A stretch of 64,000 nucleotides of DNA, from positions 8,567 through 72,566 of the forward strand of contig FOXT01000017.1 in the NCBI GenBank assembly GCA_900115795.1. Reading direction: 5' to 3'. This stretch comes from Lachnospiraceae bacterium XBB1006. Its GTDB lineage: Bacteria; Bacillota; Clostridia; Lachnospirales; Lachnospiraceae. Below, piece by piece: positions 52,800-61,650 of the stretch. A program made the position numbers and the translations under genes. Under the pieces are notes generated by a model that saw nothing but the letters and a program-made list of their open reading frames with translations, was not told the origin of the DNA and did not search any database. How positions within the stretch are numbered: the stretch's first letter is position 1; every line of letters begins with the position of its first letter.

Positions 52800-53368
52800 A
52801 ATTGTTTTTGATTCGCCATGGAGAGACGTTGTATAATAAAGAAGGACGTTACCTGGGTGTTACGGATTTGCCGCTTACAAAGGAGGCGCAACAGAACTTG
52901 GTAAAACAGGAAATGCCACAGGTAGAGTTTCTGTTTGCAAGCCCCATGCTACGTGCAAGACAGACCGCGGACATCGTATTTCCAAAGCAACCCTATGTTG
53001 TGATGGAGGAATTTGCGGAAATGAATTTTGGAGAATTCGAAGGAAAGAATTACCGGGAACTAAATGGAAATCCGGCCTATCAGGCATATATAGATAGTGG
53101 GGGGAGCACACCCTTTCCGGGTGGAGAATCAAGGGATGCGTTTGTTATGCGAACCATGACCGGGTTTACGAAGGTACTTATGCAGGTGGGAAAAGAAGAA
53201 CGACCGGTTCGTGTGGGAATTGTGGCGCATGGAGGAACCGTGATGGCGATTGCATCCAGCCTGTTAGGCGGTGAGTATTTTTCCTATCGGGTACAAAATG
53301 GAGGATATCTGCATCTTCGTGGATACCGGGAAGAGAAAAGGAAGATTACATGGAATATCATATCATAG
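52772..53368 (+). CDS. cobC: Histidine phosphatase family protein, probable alpha-ribazole phosphatase
   Basis: This 198-residue protein has the RHGE motif with phospho-His16, and the second active-site His in VAHGGTVMAI. The family is broad (phosphoglycerate mutase fold). Location within the nucleotide-loop assembly genes supports dephosphorylation of alpha-ribazole phosphate or adenosylcobalamin phosphate. The start lies inside the cobU-like gene; the 3' end overlaps cbiB by 19 bases. Confidence 0.88.
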   Translation: MRNRDGHSIELFLIRHGETLYNKEGRYLGVTDLPLTKEAQQNLVKQEMPQVEFLFASPMLRARQTADIVFPKQPYVVMEEFAEMNFGEFEGKNYRELNGNPAYQAYIDSGGSTPFPGGESRDAFVMRTMTGFTKVLMQVGKEERPVRVGIVAHGGTVMAIASSLLGGEYFSYRVQNGGYLHLRGYREEKRKITWNIIS

Positions 53369-54321
53369 CCTTTGTGGCTGGTTTTTTGTTAGATTTATGC
53401 TTGGGGGATCCTTATTGGCTTCCCCATCCCATTCGTGCGATTGGAACGCTGATTGCAAAGCTGACGGATGGATTATTAAAAGAGAACTTATCAAATCGGA
53501 AGAAGCGATGGCGGGGTGTAGGACTGGTCGCATTGGTTCTTATTTGCACGGAGGCTGTGGTGGTGCCACTTCTTATTGGCGCATATATGGTGCATCCGGT
53601 AGCGGGGTGTGTAGTGGAAACGGTGATGACGTACCAGATGTTGGCAACCAAGTGCTTAAAAGTGGAGAGTAGGAAGGTATACGATGCTATTGAAAAGGAA
53701 GGATTGCCACAGGCGCGAAAGGCGGTTTCCATGATTGTTGGGCGGGATACGCAGCAGCTTACAGAGGAAGGCGTTATAAAAGCAGCGGTAGAAACGGTGG
53801 CGGAGAATACCTCCGACGGCATCATTGCCCCAATGCTTTATTTAGCCATTGGTGGTCCGATTGCAGGATTTTTTTATAAAAGTATCAATACTATGGACTC
53901 AATGGTTGGTTATAAAAATGAACGATTCTATTACTTTGGGACGGCAGCAGCAAAACTGGATGATGTGGTAAATTATCTGCCGGCAAGAATCAGTGCTTAT
54001 CTGATGATTGTCTCTTGTACAGTGCTTGGTAGTTGTTATCACACAAAGGATGCCTATCGTATTTATAAACGAGACCGGTATCAGCACAAAAGTCCCAATT
54101 CTGCCCATACCGAAAGTGTTTGTGCGGGTGCTCTCGGGGTACAGTTGGCGGGGGATGCAAGCTATTTTGGAAAACGTGTCCAAAAACCCTATATTGGTGA
54201 CCGGGTTCGACCGATCGAGGCTTTCGATATTGTGCGGGCGAATCGTTTGCTCTATGCCACCGCAATCTTATGCGAAGGAATTTGCGCAGGTGGATTGTTG
54301 GCAGTATGGTATATACTATAA
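53350..54321 (+). CDS. cbiB: Adenosylcobinamide-phosphate synthase
   Basis: This 323-residue membrane protein attaches aminopropanol phosphate to adenosylcobyric acid. Signatures: FLLDLCLGDPYWLPHPIRAIG at the start (split at the Pro-His turn), ENTSDGIIAPMLY, and the YGMDSMVGY-type NTMDSMVGYKN. AAAAGGAAG precedes the ATG. It overlaps cobC and is followed by cobD, which makes its substrate. Confidence 0.95.
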   Translation: MEYHIIAFVAGFLLDLCLGDPYWLPHPIRAIGTLIAKLTDGLLKENLSNRKKRWRGVGLVALVLICTEAVVVPLLIGAYMVHPVAGCVVETVMTYQMLATKCLKVESRKVYDAIEKEGLPQARKAVSMIVGRDTQQLTEEGVIKAAVETVAENTSDGIIAPMLYLAIGGPIAGFFYKSINTMDSMVGYKNERFYYFGTAAAKLDDVVNYLPARISAYLMIVSCTVLGSCYHTKDAYRIYKRDRYQHKSPNSAHTESVCAGALGVQLAGDASYFGKRVQKPYIGDRVRPIEAFDIVRANRLLYATAILCEGICAGGLLAVWYIL

Positions 54322-54343
54322 GGATGGAAAAGAGGTAGGTAGT

Positions 54344-55393
54344 ATGCATGGTGGAGATGTATATCGTAATAATGTGGAATATGATTTCTCGGTAAATATT
54401 AATCCAATGGGAATTCCGGAAAGTATTCTTGCAACAATCAGGGAGACCCTGCCGGATTTGATTCACTATCCGGATTGTGATTGTTATGAGGCGAAGGCAG
54501 CCATAGCGGAGTATTATCAGGTGGATGATAATCAGGTGTTGCTTGGAAATGGTGCGTCAGAGTTGATTCATGCCATTTGCCAGGCGGTTCGACCGAAGAG
54601 GGCGCTGTTAACCGCTCCCAGCTTTTTGGGATATCAAAAGGCGTTAGCGGCGGTGGATGCCGATGTGTCTTATTTTATGCTGTTAGAAGAAGATGATTTT
54701 GCAGTAACCAGTCGATTGCTGGATGAAATTCGTACAACCAGGCCGGATTTGGTATTTATTACAAATCCCAATAATCCAACCGGAGTACTACTAAGCCCAA
54801 AGTTCATGGAGCAGATTGCAGTAGCTTGTGAGAAGGCAGGGGCTTATCTGGTGGTGGATGAGTGCTTCTTAGAATTAACAGACCAGTGGGAAGATACGTT
54901 GATTCATGGAATGGAAAAATTCAGCCGGTTGTTTATTTTGCGTGCTTTTACGAAAAGCTTTGCGATTCCGGGGTTACGTCTTGGTTACGGTATTTGCAAA
55001 AACGAGGAGTTTAAAAATCGGGTGGCAATGCAGTTGCCGGAGTGGAATGTATCGGTTCTTGCGCAGCGTGTGGCAGCCACGGCGGTGGATGAATCGGCAT
55101 ACCTGAAACAAAGTAGAGTGCTAATAAAACAAGAACGCAAGCAGCTAATGGCAAAGTTGACGGGATTGGGCATTACGGTGTATCCGTCGGAAGCCAATTA
55201 CATTTTGTTTTTTGAACCGAGAGGAATTGATTGGTATGATAAATTATTGCAAAAACGGATATTGGTGCGGGATTGCAGTGATTATCACGGATTGTCCAAA
55301 GGATTCTATCGCATTGCGGTGCGAACACCGAAGGAAAATGAGTGGTTGATTTCAAAAATGGAGGAAATCGTCGAGGATGAAAAAAGGGATTGA
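54344..55393 (+). CDS. cobD: L-threonine-O-3-phosphate decarboxylase
   Basis: PLP enzyme supplying aminopropanol phosphate for CbiB. The start is the ATG at 54344 after GAGGTAGG; the frame extends upstream into cbiB but without a site. The 349-residue product has a HGGD start typical of CobD, FITNPNNPTG, and PLP Lys204 in AFTKSFAIPGLRLGYG. Its 3' end overlaps cbiC by 17 bases. Confidence 0.94.
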   Translation: MHGGDVYRNNVEYDFSVNINPMGIPESILATIRETLPDLIHYPDCDCYEAKAAIAEYYQVDDNQVLLGNGASELIHAICQAVRPKRALLTAPSFLGYQKALAAVDADVSYFMLLEEDDFAVTSRLLDEIRTTRPDLVFITNPNNPTGVLLSPKFMEQIAVACEKAGAYLVVDECFLELTDQWEDTLIHGMEKFSRLFILRAFTKSFAIPGLRLGYGICKNEEFKNRVAMQLPEWNVSVLAQRVAATAVDESAYLKQSRVLIKQERKQLMAKLTGLGITVYPSEANYILFFEPRGIDWYDKLLQKRILVRDCSDYHGLSKGFYRIAVRTPKENEWLISKMEEIVEDEKRD

Positions 55394-56012
55394 ATTTGTG
55401 TTACCCGGTGAAATTGAAAAACGGAGTTTTGCCATTATCGAAGAAGAGTTGTCTGCAAGGGGCATTACGTTAGCGAAGGAAGAAGCGCCGGTGACAAAAA
55501 GGGTAATTCATACCACGGCGGATTTTTCTTACGCAGAGACCATGCGCTATTCCCAAAATGCGATCCGGATTGCGAGAGGATTGCTTGCCCAGGGGGCAAA
55601 TGTAGTGACCGATACCAATATGGCAAAATCCGGTATAAATAAGAAATTGCTAGCGGAATATGGAGGCGATGTCTTTTGTTTTATGGCAGACGAGAAGGTG
55701 GCAAAGGAAGCCAGAGAGCGTGGTGTTACCAGAGCCACCGTTAGCATGGAGCGGGCAGCGAAGCTTTCGGGTCCTACGATATTCACTATTGGAAATGCGC
55801 CAACGGCCTTGATATCCTTGTATGAAATGATGGAGAAGGAGGAGTTTAGACCAGACTTTGTCATTGGTGTGCCGGTGGGATTTGTGAACGTAGTGGGGGC
55901 AAAAGAACTTTTTTTAAACAGCAATGTGCCCTATATTATTAACGAAGGAAGAAAGGGTGGAAGCAATGTGGCGGCGGCCATTGTGAATGCCCTTTTGTAT
56001 GGAATGCGATGA
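55377..56012 (+). CDS. cbiC: Cobalt-precorrin-8 methylmutase
   Basis: This 211-residue enzyme moves the C11 methyl group to C12, giving cobyrinate. The catalytic His of the family is in TKRVIHTTADFSYAETM. FVNVVGAKE and the GRKGGSNVAAA end are characteristic. It overlaps cobD by 17 and cbiD by 4 bases. Confidence 0.95.
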   Translation: MKKGIEFVLPGEIEKRSFAIIEEELSARGITLAKEEAPVTKRVIHTTADFSYAETMRYSQNAIRIARGLLAQGANVVTDTNMAKSGINKKLLAEYGGDVFCFMADEKVAKEARERGVTRATVSMERAAKLSGPTIFTIGNAPTALISLYEMMEKEEFRPDFVIGVPVGFVNVVGAKELFLNSNVPYIINEGRKGGSNVAAAIVNALLYGMR

Positions 56013-57103
56013 GACATGGATTTACGACAGGAAGCTGCGCCGCAGCAGCAGCTAAAGCCGCTTCCTATATGCTTTTGACGGGAAAAGAAAAGACGACTAT
56101 ACAGATTATTACGCCGAAAGGGATTTTGTTTGAGGCAACCATCCAAAACATTTGCCGAAGGGAAGATAGGGTGTCTTGCAGTGTGACAAAGGACGGCGGC
56201 GATGATCCGGATATTACCACAGGCGCCGACGTGTACGCAACGGTTTCTTTTTGTGAGGAAGGAATCAGGCTAATCGGCGGTGAGGGGGTTGGAAAAGTGA
56301 CAAAGCCGGGGTTAGACCAACCGGTAGGAGAAGCAGCCATCAATCGTGTACCGCGGCAAATGATTCTGTCCGAGGTAGAGGAAGTGATGGCTTTTTGTGA
56401 TTACCAAGGTGGGTTAACCGTGGAAATATCTGTGCCAAAGGGAGTGGAGCTGGCGGAAAAAACCTTTAATCCAAGGTTGGGCATTGTAGGAGGAATCTCC
56501 ATTCTTGGAACAACGGGAATTGTGGAACCCATGAGCAAACAAGCGCTTTTGGATACCATTCGGGTAGAGCTTTCCCAGCAAAAGGCATTGGGATATCCGG
56601 TTGTCTGTGTATCTCCGGGAAATTACGGACAGGCATTTATGGAAGAGATGTTTTCCTACAATCTTGATAAAAGTGTAAAATGCTCCAACTTTATTGGAGA
56701 AACCATTGACATGGTAGTAGAACTTGGATTTGAAAAAATGTTGCTAACCGGACACATCGGCAAATTGATTAAAGTTGCAGGGGGCATTATGAATACCCAC
56801 TCAAAGGAGGGGGACTGTCGGATGGAGCTTTTAGCCTGTGCGGCACTGCGAAGCGGCGGTGATGCAGGGGTATGCCGGGCAATTCTTGAGAGTGTAACCA
56901 CCCAGGAAGGCGTACGGTTGTTGAAAGAAGCCGGAATCCTTGAGAAAACCATGGATGATGTGATGAAGAAAATTATGTTTTACCTAAACCGTCGAGGGGC
57001 GGGGAATATAGAAATAGAATGTATGATGTATGAAAATGAAAGCGGACTTCTTGGAAAAAGTGAAGGAGCCCTTTCGTTATTGGAAGTTTGTAAAAAGATG
57101 TAA
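56009..57103 (+). CDS. cbiD: Cobalt-precorrin-5B C1-methyltransferase
   Basis: This 364-residue enzyme methylates C1 in the anaerobic pathway. The N-terminal RHGFTTGSCAAAAAKAA is diagnostic of CbiD. Further conserved stretches are DGGDDPDITTGA and LTGHIGKLIKVAGG. Presence of cbiD and cbiG identifies the early cobalt insertion route. Confidence 0.96.
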   Translation: MRHGFTTGSCAAAAAKAASYMLLTGKEKTTIQIITPKGILFEATIQNICRREDRVSCSVTKDGGDDPDITTGADVYATVSFCEEGIRLIGGEGVGKVTKPGLDQPVGEAAINRVPRQMILSEVEEVMAFCDYQGGLTVEISVPKGVELAEKTFNPRLGIVGGISILGTTGIVEPMSKQALLDTIRVELSQQKALGYPVVCVSPGNYGQAFMEEMFSYNLDKSVKCSNFIGETIDMVVELGFEKMLLTGHIGKLIKVAGGIMNTHSKEGDCRMELLACAALRSGGDAGVCRAILESVTTQEGVRLLKEAGILEKTMDDVMKKIMFYLNRRGAGNIEIECMMYENESGLLGKSEGALSLLEVCKKM

Positions 57104-57112
57104 GGAGTGCAT

Positions 57113-57877
57113 ATGATTTATTTTGTTGGTGCAGGATGCGGTGCAAAGGATTTGATAACGGTGCGTGGATGGAAACTGCTACAGATGGCGGATGTGATTA
57201 TTTATGCCGGTTCATTGGTAAATCCGGAACTTTTGGAGGATGCAAAAGAAACGTGTGTGATTCATAATAGTGCGTATCTCACACTTGAAGAGGTACTTGC
57301 CATTATGAAACAGGCAACGAAAGAGAATAAGACTCTGGTGCGGCTTCACACCGGTGACCCAAGCGTGTATGGTGCGGTGCGGGAGCAGATGGATGCACTA
57401 GAGGCATGGGGCATTCCTTATGAAAGCTGTCCGGGGGTTACCGCTGCATTTGGGGCGGCGGCTTCGCTTAATTTGGAATATACGTTGCCCGGTATCTCAC
57501 AAACCCTGATTATCACAAGGATGGAGGGAAAAACCGATGTGCCGGAAAAAGAACGTATTGAGAAACTGGCGTCGCATCAGGCCAGCATGGCGATTTATTT
57601 AAGCGCCGGTATGGTGGATACGTTGTGCCAACGTTTGATCGAAGGTGGATATTCCCCGCAAACACCGGCAGCCATAGTGTATAAAGCAACCTGGCCGGAG
57701 GAAGAAGCCTATGTGGGAACCCTTTTGACCTTACCGCAAATTGCGTGGGAAAAGGGGATTACCAAGACGGCATTGATTCTGGTAGGGGAAGTAATTGCAA
57801 AACGTGGATATGAGAAGTCCAGGCTGTATGCGGCGGATTTTGAAACGGAGTTTCGAAAAAAGAAGGAAACATTATGA
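57113..57877 (+). CDS. cbiF: Cobalt-precorrin-4 C11-methyltransferase
   Basis: SAM-dependent tetrapyrrole methyltransferase of 254 residues. MIYFVGAGCGAKDLITVRG, the GDPSVYGA motif and YESCPGVTAAFGAAA are typical of CbiF/CobM. The ATG at 57113 follows AAGGAG by 5 bases; a GTG at 57107 lies inside that site. It overlaps cbiG by 4 bases. Confidence 0.95.
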   Translation: MIYFVGAGCGAKDLITVRGWKLLQMADVIIYAGSLVNPELLEDAKETCVIHNSAYLTLEEVLAIMKQATKENKTLVRLHTGDPSVYGAVREQMDALEAWGIPYESCPGVTAAFGAAASLNLEYTLPGISQTLIITRMEGKTDVPEKERIEKLASHQASMAIYLSAGMVDTLCQRLIEGGYSPQTPAAIVYKATWPEEEAYVGTLLTLPQIAWEKGITKTALILVGEVIAKRGYEKSRLYAADFETEFRKKKETL

Positions 57878-58860
57878 TTATAAATGTATGCTATTTTTCA
57901 GAAGAAGGAAAGAAGCGGGCCGAGGAGCTTTTTTTTAAGGAGTCGGTACATATCATACGCTTGCGGGAAAAGGAGGCGTTGCCGACGTTTTTGGAACATG
58001 CCTTTGCAATGCATGAGGGGATTTTTTTTATCGGTGCAAGTGGCATTGCGGTACGCATGATCGCCCCCTTTGTAAAGGATAAGCGAACCGATAGTCCGGT
58101 GGTGGTAATGGATGATGCCGCGCATTATTGCATCTCTTTGTTGGCCGGTCACTTAGGCGGCGCGAATGAATTGGCGCGGTATTTGGCGGATTTTTACAAA
58201 GCAATGCCGGTGATTACCACGGCAACGGATGTGCACGGAGCCTTTGCAGTGGATTTGTTTGCCAAAAAGAATCATCTGGCAATTGCGCCGAAGGAGGGCA
58301 TTCAGATTGTTTCGTCCAAGACGCTTCGAAAGGAGGTGCTCACCGTGGCCGTGGACCCGGAAGTGGAAATGGAAGGCAGGTTGCCGGAGGGCCTATGTCT
58401 GGTTGCAAAGGGCGAGGAGGCAGACATAGCAATTTCAATGGCAAAACGTTACGTGGAAAATGCAATCGTAACCTTGTATGTAAAACCGCTGGTGTTGGGA
58501 ATGGGATGCAAAAAAGGAACGTCCTTTACCGCCTTAAAGGAAGCAACCGATGCCCTTTTCTGGGAAGAAATAGCAGCGATTGTTTCCGTAGAACAGAAGC
58601 AACAGGAGATAGGCTTACAGGAGCTTGCGTCCTATCATCAGGTAGCATTTGAGACCTATAAGGCAAAGGTGCTTTGCGAGGTAGACGGCGTAAGGAACCC
58701 TTCCGAATTTGTAAAGAAAACAGTGGGCGTTTCGAATGTCTGCGAAAGCAGTGCCTTATTCGCAGCAGGACGAGAGGCGAAGCTTGAAATAGAAAAAGTT
58801 GCAGGCAATGGAATTACCTATGCAGTTGCCCGTAAGAGAAAACCAACACTTCGTTGGTAG
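57874..58860 (+). CDS. cbiG: Cobalt-precorrin-5A hydrolase
   Basis: This 328-residue protein opens the delta-lactone with loss of the C20 fragment. An N-terminal domain (about 1-110, FFIGASGIAVRMIAPFVKDKRTD split at the turn, then LLAGHLGGANELA) is followed by a central and a C-terminal domain with GMGCKKGTSF. It is not fused to cbiH as in some species. The stop is followed 10 bases later by cbiH. Confidence 0.95.
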   Translation: MIINVCYFSEEGKKRAEELFFKESVHIIRLREKEALPTFLEHAFAMHEGIFFIGASGIAVRMIAPFVKDKRTDSPVVVMDDAAHYCISLLAGHLGGANELARYLADFYKAMPVITTATDVHGAFAVDLFAKKNHLAIAPKEGIQIVSSKTLRKEVLTVAVDPEVEMEGRLPEGLCLVAKGEEADIAISMAKRYVENAIVTLYVKPLVLGMGCKKGTSFTALKEATDALFWEEIAAIVSVEQKQQEIGLQELASYHQVAFETYKAKVLCEVDGVRNPSEFVKKTVGVSNVCESSALFAAGREAKLEIEKVAGNGITYAVARKRKPTLRW

Positions 58861-58870
58861 GAGGTGCAGT

Positions 58871-59605
58871 GTGAAGAAAGTCATTACATTAGTGGGGATA
58901 GGCCCCGGAAAATTAGAAATGATGACAGAAGAAGCAGTGGAGGCGTTAACCGCCTGCGATGTGATAGTGGGTTATACAGTGTATGTAGAGCTTTTGAAGG
59001 ACAGTTTTCCGGACAAAGCATTTAAAACAACGCCAATGAGACAGGAAATCGAACGATGCCGCATGTGTTTTTCCCTTGCAAATGAGGGAAAAAGCGTATG
59101 TATGGTTTGTAGCGGCGATGCCGGTGTGTACGGAATGGCGGCGCCGATGTATGCGCTTTTGCCGGAATATGAGGATGTTGAATTGGTGGTGGTACCGGGC
59201 ATTACAGCCGCAAATAGTGGTGCAGCGTTACTTGGAGCCCCCCTTAACCATGATTATTGTGTCATTAGTCTCAGCGATTTGTTAACGCCATGGTCGGTGA
59301 TTGAAAAGCGGCTGCGGGCAGCGGTGGAGGGCGATTTTGCCATTGCCATCTATAACCCAGGCAGTAAGAAGCGATTTGACTATCTTATGCGCGCTTGTGA
59401 TATTTTGTTAGATGCCGGTGCGAAAAAAGAACGGGCATGCGGCTATGTGGAATCCATTGGACGACAAGGGACGCAAACCCACGTCTGTACGCTGGCGGAA
59501 TTGCGGGAGTGTCAGGTAAATATGTTTACCACTGTGTTTATCGGAAATTCCCAATCCTACTTGCAGGACGGAAAAATCATTACCAGACGAGGATACGTAG
59601 TATGA
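58871..59605 (+). CDS. cbiH: Cobalt-factor III / precorrin-3B C17-methyltransferase
   Basis: SAM-dependent methyltransferase of 244 residues performing ring contraction. GIGPGKLEMMT, CSGDAGVYGMAAPMY and the DYCVISLSDLLTPW segment identify CbiH/CobJ. A GTG start at 58871 is chosen because AGGAGG lies 5 bases before it; the frame is open into cbiG but without a site. It overlaps the cbiJET fusion by 4 bases (ATGA). Confidence 0.95.
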   Translation: MKKVITLVGIGPGKLEMMTEEAVEALTACDVIVGYTVYVELLKDSFPDKAFKTTPMRQEIERCRMCFSLANEGKSVCMVCSGDAGVYGMAAPMYALLPEYEDVELVVVPGITAANSGAALLGAPLNHDYCVISLSDLLTPWSVIEKRLRAAVEGDFAIAIYNPGSKKRFDYLMRACDILLDAGAKKERACGYVESIGRQGTQTHVCTLAELRECQVNMFTTVFIGNSQSYLQDGKIITRRGYVV

Positions 59606-61650
59606 AACAAATCTGTGTTTATGGAGGAACGACGGAAGGTCGGAAGCTCGCGCAACGATTAGCGGATGCCGGTATCATTGTGCATGTGTATGTGGCAACA
59701 GAATATGGCGAGCAGGTAATGGAAGAAGGAGAGAGAATCTCCGTTTTTACCGGTCGCCTGGACGTGGCAGCTATGCGTGCCCTATATGAGCGCGAGGAAT
59801 ATACGGCAGTGGTGGATGCCACTCATCCGTTTGCTATAGAAGTTACAAAAAATATAAAAGAAAGTCTTCAGGATACAACGATTCCTTATTTTCGCCTGTT
59901 GCGGGATGTGGGAGAAACGAAGGAGACAGAGGAATGCTATTACTATAACACCATTGAGGACTGTGTGAACGGCCTGACACAAACCACCGGAACTATATTT
60001 CTTACCACCGGAAGTAAGGAGCTTCCGTATTTTTGTATCCCCGGAATCAAAGAACGACTGGTGGTGCGGGTGTTGCCGAGTATGGAGAGCATCGGGCTGT
60101 GTTATGAACATGGACTTTTGGGAAGACAGATTATTGCCATGCAGGGTCCCTTTTCAACCCAGAGCAATCTTGCGCAGCTAAAGCAGGTAAAGGCAGCACA
60201 TGTGGTGACCAAGCAGACGGGAAAAACAGGTGGGTTGCCGGAAAAACTGGAGGCCGCAAGAATTGCCGGTGCAACCGTGCATATGATTTGTTGTCAGGAA
60301 AAAACAACGCAGGAAAGCGATACGTTAGATGGAATATGTGAAAAACTTTCGCAACTTTGTGGATGTAAGATCGGGAAGAAACCCGAGAAGATGCAGGTGT
60401 GTCTGGCGGGAATCGGTATGGGAAGTCCCCTTGGCATGACCGGAGAAGTGAGGGAGGCAATTAAAGAGGCGGATGTGGTGTTTGGCGCAACGCGTATGCT
60501 TGCATTATGTCCAAAAGAAAAGGAAACCTACCCATACTATCGGGCAGAGGAGATTTTACCGATTTTGAAAGATGGATACGAAAAGAAAGGATGGAGACGT
60601 AGCGTTATTTTGTTTTCCGGTGACCCCGGATTTTATAGCGGCGCACAAAAAATGGCGGAGGCTTTAGCGGAGTGCGGCTTTGTTTCGACACGGATTCTTC
60701 CGGGGATTTCTGCACTTGTGGCATTTGCGGCACGCTTATCTTGTGCATGGCAGGATGCCGGACTTTACAGTACCCATGGGATAGCAGCGGCAACATGGAC
60801 TGCGCAGTTTTGTGAGGTGGCGCAGTTTGAGTCGAAAAGCTTTTTTCTAACGTCCGGTAAGGAAGACGTGGCACGTATGTGCGCATTATTAAAAGAACTT
60901 GGTGGACTAAAAGTGGGAGATGTGTTTGCTTACGGCTATCAGCTTGGGTACGAAGAGGAAGAAGTGGCATCCATTGATCTTGATAATCCACCGAAGAAGG
61001 AGGGGTTGTACGTGGTCTATCTGCACCGTGCGCAACCTATGATGAAAAAGTTGACGCCGGGAATTCCGGATGCCATGTTTTTGCGGGACAAGGTGCCGAT
61101 GACAAAAGAGGAAATGCGCGGATTGATTCTTTGCTACATGAATCTGCATCAACATAGTGTGGTGTATGACATTGGAAGCGGTACCGGTTCGATAGCGGTG
61201 GAAATAGCAAGAATGCATCCGAGTATTCAGGTGTACGCGTTGGAACGAAAGTGGGAGGCGGTGGAGCTTCTTAAGAAAAATCTTACGAAATTTAGGCTTC
61301 ATAATGTTACCGCAATCCATGCAATGGCACCGGAGGGATTGGAGGGATTGCCCAGGGCTGATATTGCTTTTCTTGGAGGAACTGGCGGAAATCTTACAAA
61401 GATTTTGCAAGCGCTTTATGAAATTAATCCCGGGATGCAGATTTTGTTTACGGCTGTGACCATGGAAAGTGTGGCGGCAATGGAAGCGGCACAAAAAGAG
61501 AGTTCGTTTTTAACTATGGAGACAATATTGTTACAGGCAAGTCGGGTGAAGTCGGTTGGAAGTTATCGTATGCTTTCGGCAAACAATCCGGTGTATCTTT
61601 ATGTGGGACAGTTTTCAAAGAAAGGAGAGGGTGATGACACGGAATCCTAG
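59602..61650 (+). CDS. cbiJET: Fusion: precorrin-6A reductase (CbiJ), C5-methyltransferase (CbiE), C15-methyltransferase/decarboxylase (CbiT)
   Basis: The start at 59602 gives ATGA with the cbiH stop. The 682-residue chain joins three consecutive activities. Residues 1 to about 255 are CbiJ/CobK (YGGTTEGRKLAQRL, DATHPFA). From about 263 CbiE begins (VCLAGIGMGSPLGMTGEV, SGDPGFYSGAQK). From about 490 CbiT begins (FLRDKVPMTKEEMRGL, with SAM-binding DIGSGTGSIAVE at 523). CbiE-CbiT fusions (CobL) are common; adding the reductase is rarer and would channel cobalt-precorrin-6A to -8. It overlaps cbiA by 17 bases. Confidence 0.94.
   Translation: MKQICVYGGTTEGRKLAQRLADAGIIVHVYVATEYGEQVMEEGERISVFTGRLDVAAMRALYEREEYTAVVDATHPFAIEVTKNIKESLQDTTIPYFRLLRDVGETKETEECYYYNTIEDCVNGLTQTTGTIFLTTGSKELPYFCIPGIKERLVVRVLPSMESIGLCYEHGLLGRQIIAMQGPFSTQSNLAQLKQVKAAHVVTKQTGKTGGLPEKLEAARIAGATVHMICCQEKTTQESDTLDGICEKLSQLCGCKIGKKPEKMQVCLAGIGMGSPLGMTGEVREAIKEADVVFGATRMLALCPKEKETYPYYRAEEILPILKDGYEKKGWRRSVILFSGDPGFYSGAQKMAEALAECGFVSTRILPGISALVAFAARLSCAWQDAGLYSTHGIAAATWTAQFCEVAQFESKSFFLTSGKEDVARMCALLKELGGLKVGDVFAYGYQLGYEEEEVASIDLDNPPKKEGLYVVYLHRAQPMMKKLTPGIPDAMFLRDKVPMTKEEMRGLILCYMNLHQHSVVYDIGSGTGSIAVEIARMHPSIQVYALERKWEAVELLKKNLTKFRLHNVTAIHAMAPEGLEGLPRADIAFLGGTGGNLTKILQALYEINPGMQILFTAVTMESVAAMEAAQKESSFLTMETILLQASRVKSVGSYRMLSANNPVYLYVGQFSKKGEGDDTES

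Noticed and set aside
54008..54343. Longer cobD frame starting inside cbiB
   Set aside because: The extra residues match no CobD sequence and overlap conserved cbiB coding; the start at 54344 is preceded by a ribosome site.
58799..58870. Longer cbiH reading frame starting inside cbiG
   Set aside because: No ribosome site there; the GTG at 58871 follows AGGAGG and gives the family's usual N-terminus.
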